From NCBI GenBank assembly GCA_017447005.1, contig JAFSOM010000328.1, forward strand, positions 1 through 9,789: DNA of 9,789 nucleotides, read 5' to 3'. The notes under the pieces were generated by a model that saw only the letters and a list, made by a program, of their open reading frames with translations, made no database searches and had not been told where the DNA came from. Positions 6,618 through 9,789 of the stretch are shown piece by piece. The stretch's first letter is position 1; every line of letters starts with the position of its first letter. The stretch is from Oscillibacter sp. Lineage in GTDB: Bacteria > Bacillota > Clostridia > Oscillospirales > Oscillospiraceae. Made by a program: the position numbers and the translations under genes.

Positions 6618-6683
6618 CCCCGTAACGGAGATGAGAGCCTGTCCGCGATAACCGCATAGCGTCCGGACAGGCTTTCGGGGCCG
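6615..6683 (+). terminator. Two-tier hairpin after the permease gene
   Basis: An outer stem CGGCCCCG (6615-6622) with CGGGGCCG (6676-6683) encloses a 10-base-pair perfect stem AGCCTGTCCG (6636-6645) with CGGACAGGCT (6664-6673). Both are exact. The tail after 6683 is TTTCCC, a weak T run, so this may be an inefficient terminator, a transcript-stabilising 3' structure or a processing site between scrA and ptsH. Confidence 0.55.
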
Positions 6684-6699
6684 TTTCCCGTTGTTTGTG

Positions 6700-6723
6700 A
6701 GCGGGTCTCCCGCGCCCGCTTTC
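6700..6723 (+). terminator. Small hairpin in the ptsH leader
   Basis: AGCGGG (6700-6705) pairs with CCCGCT (6715-6720), followed by TT. It lies 24 bases before the ptsH ribosome site. It could be a second, weak terminator or a leader structure. No convincing ptsH promoter is recognisable between the two hairpins and the gene. Confidence 0.3.
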
Positions 6724-6759
6724 AATAAAGCCACTTGATTTTAGAAGGAGAGTTTTAAC

Positions 6760-7035
6760 ATGGCCATGCAATTTACTTGCGTAATCAATGACGAACTCGG
6801 AATCCATGCCCGTCCCGCCGGACAGCTTGCCAAGGAAGCCAAAGCTCTGGGCGATACCGTCGTTAGCGTCACCAAGGGCGACAAGACCGTCAAGGCGTCC
6901 CAGCTCATGAAGCTCATGGGCCTTGGCGTCAAGAAGGGCGACAGCGTGACCGTCAGCGTTGAGGGCGGAGACGAAGCCGCCGCTCTGGACGCGATGAAGG
7001 CGTTCTTCAAGAACAATTTCGCCGCCGAAATCTAA
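6760..7035 (+). CDS. ptsH: Phosphocarrier protein HPr
   Basis: The 91-residue cytoplasmic phosphocarrier that takes phosphate from enzyme I and passes it to IIA domains. Seen: the active site GIHARPAG with His16, and the LMKLMGLGV segment followed by KKGDSVTV of the fold. AGAAGGAG (6743-6750) is 9 bases before the ATG at 6760; a second in-frame ATG at 6766 is less well placed. In Bacillota, HPr is also phosphorylated on Ser46 by HPr kinase for catabolite repression. Aligning the downstream QLMKLMGLG with the SLFKLQTLG of E. coli HPr puts Gln48 at that site, with Ser47 just before it and one extra residue in the preceding turn. The gene lies between two repeat-filled gaps and is followed by an intrinsic terminator, so it can be made in excess over enzyme I. 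Confidence 0.95.
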   Translation: MAMQFTCVINDELGIHARPAGQLAKEAKALGDTVVSVTKGDKTVKASQLMKLMGLGVKKGDSVTVSVEGGDEAAALDAMKAFFKNNFAAEI

Positions 7036-7087
7036 TTGAACAGCGACTTTCCCGCGCCGCCTGTCGCGCACGGGGAGTAAGAGCCGT

Positions 7088-7133
7088 AACGGGAACGACC
7101 GCGCCGCTGATTCGGGCGGGCGCTCCCGTTTTT
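7088..7133 (+). terminator. Intrinsic terminator after ptsH
   Basis: AACGGGA (7088-7094) pairs with TCCCGTT (7124-7130), and stacked inside it GCGCC (7101-7105) pairs with GGCGC (7119-7123), leaving a 5' bulge of six bases. Five T residues (7129-7133) follow the stem. This is the better of the two ptsH-flanking structures and would partly separate ptsH from ptsI transcription. Confidence 0.68.
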
Positions 7134-7349
7134 CCGGTAACGCCGTCTTGTAACGGACGTTTTTCCCGGTAACGCCGCCTTGCAACGGACGGTTTCCCGG
7201 TAACGCCGCCTTGCAACGGACGGCTTTCCGGTAACGCTGTCTTGTCACGGACGGTTTTCCCGGTAACGCCGCCTTGCAACGGACGGTTTCCCGGTGACGC
7301 CGTCTTGCAACGGACGGTTTCCCGGTAACGCCGTCTTATCGCGGACGGC
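7134..7349 (+). repeat. 31-32-base tandem repeat array between ptsH and ptsI
   Basis: Seven head-to-tail units start at 7134, 7166, 7197, 7228, 7260, 7291 and 7322 (lengths 32, 31, 31, 32, 31, 31 and a partial 28). Each begins CCGGTAACGCCG (once CCGGTGACGCCG, once CCGGTAACGCTG), continues with a YCTTGYAACGG-like core, then ACGGTTTC. Some units can fold, for example GCCGTC with GACGGC in the last one. The array fills most of the 347-base gap. Immediate adjacency without unique spacers rules out CRISPR. No clear ptsI promoter is visible in or after it. Confidence 0.88.
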
Positions 7350-7382
7350 GCAATGAAATGATGATAACAGGAGGAAAGCGCT

Positions 7383-9038
7383 ATGGTGCTGATTCAAGGC
7401 AAAGGTATCTCCAAGGGCGTCGTGAGAGGTCCTCTCTATTTCTTCCAGCGTCCCAACTATGACATTGCCAAAGTGAGCGTCGCGGATGTCGCCGCCGAAA
7501 ACGCCCGCGTCGTGGAAGCGCGGGAAAAGTCCTCCGCCCAGCTTTACGCGCTGGCGGATAAGTGCCGGGAAGAGGCCGGAGAGGAAAGCGCGATTCTCTT
7601 TGAGACCCACGCCATGTTCTGCGACGATGACGACTACGTAGAAGCCATTGAGACCATGCTCAAAGACGAGGCCTGCAACGCCGAGTACGCCGTCAAGGAA
7701 GCCGGGGAGCAGTTCGCCGCCATGTTCGCCGCCATGGACGACGCTTACATGAGAGCGCGCTCCGCTGACGTGAAGGACGTGACGCAACGCATTCTCAATA
7801 ACCTGATGGGCATTGCCGAGGGCGGCATTGACTCCGAAGAGCCGGTTATCCTCTGCGCCGACGACCTCGCCCCGTCCGAAACCCTCCAGCTTGACAAGTC
7901 CAAGATTCTGGGATTCGCGCTGACCGCCGGTTCCAGCAACGGTCACACCGCCATTCTTGCCCGTACCATGGGAATCCCCGCCATTTGCGGACTTGGCGCC
8001 GACCTCAAGGAAAGTCTCCAAGGCCGTATGGCTTATCTCGACGGCGAAACCGGAAAGGTAGTCCTTGACCCCGACAACCTGACCATTCAGGACTTCAAGG
8101 CCAAGATGGAGAAGCAGAAGAAGTTCAAGGAACTCATGGCCGCCATGAAGGGCCAAGAGGACGTAACCCTTGACGGGCGTCATATCAACGTCTACTGCAA
8201 CATCGGCAACCCCGACGACGTGACCGCGGTCAAGAACAACGACGGTCAGGGAATCGGCCTGTTCCGTTCCGAGTTCCTGTATCTGGCGGAGAGCGATTAT
8301 CCGTCCGAAGAGAAGCAGTTCCAAGCCTACAAGAAAGTCGCCGCCGCCATGGACGGCAAGCGCGTCATTATCCGCACGCTGGACATCGGCGCCGACAAGC
8401 AGGTTGAGTACTTCCATCTGAAAAAGGAAGAAAACCCCGCCATGGGCGTTCGCGCTATCCGTATCTGCCTGAACAATCCCGACGTGTTCCGCACGCAGTT
8501 GCGCGCCCTCTATCGCGCCTCCGCCTACGGCAAAGTGGCCATTATGTTCCCGATGATTACGTCGGTATGGGAAGTCAAGGAGTGCAAACGCGCCTGTGAA
8601 AAGGTCATGTCCGAACTCAAAGCGGAAGGCGTGCCGTTCAACGAGGAAACCGAAATCGGTATCATGATTGAAACGCCGTCGTCCATCTTTGTGGCGCCGG
8701 AACTCGCGGAGGAAGTGGACTTCTTCTCCGTCGGCACGAACGACCTCACGCAGTACACGCTGGCCTGTGACCGTCAGGCGAACGACCTCGGCAAGTTCTT
8801 TGACCCGCATCATCCGGCGGTGCTCCGCGCCCTCAAGATGGCCGCCGACGCCGCCCACGAGAAGGGCAAGTGGATTGGCATTTGCGGCGAACTGGGCGCC
8901 GACTTGACCCTGTTGCCGACGTTCCTTGCCATTGGCATTGACGAATTGAGCGTTTCGCCGTCGTCGGTACTGCCGCTCCGCGCCGAAATCCGCAAGAGCA
9001 TTGCCAAGACCTGCACGCTCGACGCGCTGAAATGCTAA
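7383..9038 (+). CDS. ptsI: PTS enzyme I (PEP-protein phosphotransferase)
   Basis: The 551-residue first enzyme of the PTS: it autophosphorylates from phosphoenolpyruvate and passes phosphate to HPr. Seen: an N-terminal HPr-binding and phosphohistidine domain with active His188 in GSSNGHTAILARTMGIPA, then the PEP-binding barrel with GLFRSEFLYL, RTLDIGADK, GVRAIRICL, IMIETPSS, GTNDLTQYTLACDRQ and the conserved Cys501 in GICGELGAD. Length is typical (about 540-575). ATG at 7383 is 8 bases after AGGAGG (7369-7374). The residue before the active His is Gly, where many family members have Ser; this is a mild variation. ptsH is upstream, but a terminator and a repeat array lie between, so the usual tight ptsHI coupling is absent here. 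Confidence 0.96.
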   Translation: MVLIQGKGISKGVVRGPLYFFQRPNYDIAKVSVADVAAENARVVEAREKSSAQLYALADKCREEAGEESAILFETHAMFCDDDDYVEAIETMLKDEACNAEYAVKEAGEQFAAMFAAMDDAYMRARSADVKDVTQRILNNLMGIAEGGIDSEEPVILCADDLAPSETLQLDKSKILGFALTAGSSNGHTAILARTMGIPAICGLGADLKESLQGRMAYLDGETGKVVLDPDNLTIQDFKAKMEKQKKFKELMAAMKGQEDVTLDGRHINVYCNIGNPDDVTAVKNNDGQGIGLFRSEFLYLAESDYPSEEKQFQAYKKVAAAMDGKRVIIRTLDIGADKQVEYFHLKKEENPAMGVRAIRICLNNPDVFRTQLRALYRASAYGKVAIMFPMITSVWEVKECKRACEKVMSELKAEGVPFNEETEIGIMIETPSSIFVAPELAEEVDFFSVGTNDLTQYTLACDRQANDLGKFFDPHHPAVLRALKMAADAAHEKGKWIGICGELGADLTLLPTFLAIGIDELSVSPSSVLPLRAEIRKSIAKTCTLDALKC

Positions 9039-9126
9039 GACTTCCCGTCCGTATGGGCTGAAAGCAATGTCATTACTTTACGCGACCCCCCCTAAATCCC
9101 CCCTTTCAGGGGGGACTTACAGGACT

Positions 9127-9140
9127 TGAAAGCGCTTTCA
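9127..9140. promoter_or_regulatory. cre-like palindrome
   Basis: TGAAAGCGCTTTCA fits the CcpA catabolite-response-element consensus TGWAARCGYTWNCW at every position and is fully symmetric; it is the core of the 16-base palindrome TTGAAAGCGCTTTCAA. LacI-family operators share this form. It lies about 200 bases upstream of the methyltransferase promoter and 90 bases after ptsI, which is not a typical repressing position, so its use as an operator is uncertain. Confidence 0.4.
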
Positions 9141-9164
9141 AATCCGGTTCCCCCGCCCCTGAAA

Positions 9165-9187
9165 GGGGAGGGGGACAGGGGGAGGGG
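9165..9187 (+). other. G-quadruplex motif
   Basis: Four G runs of 4, 5, 5 and 4 bases are separated by A, ACA and A on the plus strand. Four tracts of at least four G with loops of 1, 3 and 1 bases meet the strictest pattern for a parallel quadruplex, in DNA or in the ptsI 3' transcript. Confidence 0.65.
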
Positions 9188-9238
9188 TTCGGAACTCCCT
9201 TTAAGTGAATGACATTGGACTGAAAGCCGCCCGATACG

Positions 9239-9278
9239 AAAAGGAATCCCCGTGAAAAAGCGGGGGTTCCTTTTTTTT
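9239..9278 (+). terminator. Strong intrinsic terminator after ptsI
   Basis: AAGGAATCCCCG (9241-9252) pairs with CGGGGGTTCCTT (9261-9272) with one G-T wobble and an 8-base loop; flanking A and T residues extend the stem, and eight T residues run 9271-9278. This is the best intrinsic terminator of the window. It ends transcription from ptsI through the inverted-repeat element. Confidence 0.9.
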
Positions 9279-9316
9279 CGCCAACCGCGGCGCGTTTTTC
9301 GCTATTTTTACCGAAA

Positions 9317-9336
9317 TGTAACATATTTTGTTTACA
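9317..9336. promoter_or_regulatory. Inverted repeat TGTAA-N10-TTACA
   Basis: TGTAA (9317-9321) and TTACA (9332-9336) are separated by ten AT-rich bases, ending 9 bases before the -35 box of the methyltransferase promoter. The placement suits a transcription factor site, but no specific regulator can be assigned. Confidence 0.35.
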
Positions 9337-9345
9337 GATTGTTTC

Positions 9346-9374
9346 TTGACGCTCTTCCCGGTTACTGGTAAAAT
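9346..9374 (+). promoter_or_regulatory. Promoter of the methyltransferase gene
   Basis: TTGACG (9346-9351), a 17-base spacer and TAAAAT (9369-9374), with TGG just before the -10 box forming an extended -10. Transcription would begin near 9381, leaving a leader of about 88 bases. In that leader GTTTCGC (9403-9409) can pair with GCGAAAC (9447-9453), the latter ending directly at the ribosome binding site. Confidence 0.78.
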
Positions 9375-9468
9375 AACGCTGGATAATTCATTAGGCTGAA
9401 GCGTTTCGCGGCGCGGGACGCGTTCGACAACAGACATATCGCCTCTGCGAAACAGGAGGTCTCCACAC

Positions 9469-9789
9469 ATGAGTTTAATGACGGAATTTATGAATATGAG
9501 CCGCAAACCCAAGGGCTTTCTCGGTATGCTCATGCTCAACCGCATGAACGGCGGTACGCATGTCAAGCTGGCGGACTGGTCAATGAGCATTTATCAGGGC
9601 AACCCGGACGCAATCCTTGATGTCGGCTGTGGCGGCGGACGCAATCTGTCGGCGTTCCTGAAACGCTACCCCGACGCGCACGGCACGGGCGTCGACTACG
9701 CGCCGCTGTCGGTACGGAAAACCAAATGCCTGAACCGGGCCGCGATTTCCGCCGGACGCTGTCAGGTCGTGGAGGGAAACGCGATGAGC
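9469..9789 (+). CDS. Class I SAM-dependent methyltransferase (partial, 3' end outside window)
   Basis: The first 107 codons of a protein that continues past the window edge. After an unusually Met-rich start (MSLMTEFMNMSRKPKGFLG, then MLMLNRMN) come HVKLADWSM and the SAM-binding motif I ILDVGCGGGRNL (about residues 49-60), followed by the acidic end of strand beta-2 in GTGVDYAPLSV (Asp at about residue 76). This is the Rossmann fold of small-molecule or protein methyltransferases related to the UbiE/Methyltransf_11-25 families. The ATG at 9469 is 8 bases after a perfect AGGAGGT (9454-9460). The gene has its own promoter and is isolated from ptsI by a strong terminator. The substrate cannot be told. 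Confidence 0.88.
   Translation, partial: MSLMTEFMNMSRKPKGFLGMLMLNRMNGGTHVKLADWSMSIYQGNPDAILDVGCGGGRNLSAFLKRYPDAHGTGVDYAPLSVRKTKCLNRAAISAGRCQVVEGNAMS

Larger units (their letters stand above)
9065..9217. mobile_element. Nested inverted-repeat element (MITE- or REP-like, non-coding)
   Basis: A 153-base symmetric block in the ptsI 3' gap. The outer arms are CAATGTCATT (9065-9074) and AATGACATTG (9208-9217), an exact 10-base inverted repeat. The middle layer is runs of C on the left (C7 9086-9092, C6 9098-9103) facing runs of G on the right (9165-9187), each side also with its own small hairpin (CCCCCCTTTCAGGGGGG at 9098-9114; CCCCTGAAAGGGG at 9156-9168). Near the centre is a 16-base perfect palindrome (9126-9141). 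It has no coding capacity. Whether it is mobile cannot be told from one copy; I saw no target duplication. Confidence 0.6.

Noticed and set aside
4570..7248. A very long minus-strand open frame (892 codons) opposite scrA and ptsH
   Set aside because: It is antisense to two clearly recognisable genes, runs through the tandem repeats and hairpins, has Gly/His/Asp/Val-rich composition typical of GC-rich shadow frames, and has no ribosome site or family motif.
7134..7349. The tandem array as a CRISPR
   Set aside because: Units abut each other with no unique spacers, vary in sequence, and no cas gene is present.
7245..8858. A long minus-strand open frame (537 codons) opposite ptsI
   Set aside because: It mirrors the codon structure of ptsI, shows no domain and begins inside conserved ptsI sequence. 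Its repeat-derived tail is an artefact of the 31-base array, which is not a multiple of three.
9469..9528. The Met-rich start of the methyltransferase as a signal peptide or membrane segment
   Set aside because: It contains Lys, Arg and Asn residues throughout and no continuous hydrophobic stretch long enough; a cytoplasmic enzyme is more likely.

Overview
This is a carbohydrate-uptake and sucrose-use locus, probably from a GC-rich, PTS-using member of the Bacillota (perhaps clostridial or negativicute-like). That placement rests on near-perfect AGGAGG-type ribosome binding sites, sigma-A-like promoters with 17-base spacers, and the HPr and enzyme I sequence types. I cannot name the species. 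No rRNA, tRNA, IS transposase or CRISPR array is visible.

Layout, left to right. (1) A two-gene operon with its own promoter: a PfkB fructokinase (119-1090, TTG start) overlapping by 4 bases a GH13_4 amylosucrase-type enzyme (1087-2928). A short GC-rich hairpin follows. (2) A HAD-IIB (Cof-type) sugar-phosphate phosphatase (3025-3834). (3) On the minus strand, convergent with it, a compact BrnT-type toxin gene (4359-4069) whose end overlaps a very small BrnA-like antitoxin gene (4085-3894), with a perfect TATAAT promoter box. (4) Divergent from it, a strong promoter drives a sucrose-type PTS permease of IIB-IIC-IIA architecture (4642-6516). (5) The general PTS genes ptsH (6760-7035) and ptsI (7383-9038). 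(6) A 430-base intergenic region with a nested inverted-repeat element, a strong intrinsic terminator and a new promoter. (7) The first 107 codons of a class I SAM-dependent methyltransferase, cut by the window edge.

How the genes may work together: enzyme I and HPr pass phosphate from PEP to the permease, which should import sucrose as sucrose 6-phosphate. The amylosucrase-type enzyme should split unphosphorylated sucrose into fructose and a growing alpha-glucan, and the fructokinase would phosphorylate the fructose. No sucrose-6-phosphate hydrolase is present here, so there is a logical gap between uptake and cleavage. The neighbouring HAD phosphatase is a speculative bridge.

The most unusual features are: an Arg in the IIA domain where the family has its second conserved His; an HPr with Gln where the regulatory Ser46 normally aligns; two related families of about 31-base tandem repeats in the gaps on either side of ptsH, one apparently seeded from the 3' end of the permease gene; a nested palindromic element after ptsI holding a perfect cre-like operator sequence and a textbook G-quadruplex motif; and a BrnA-like antitoxin too short to carry the usual DNA-binding domain.
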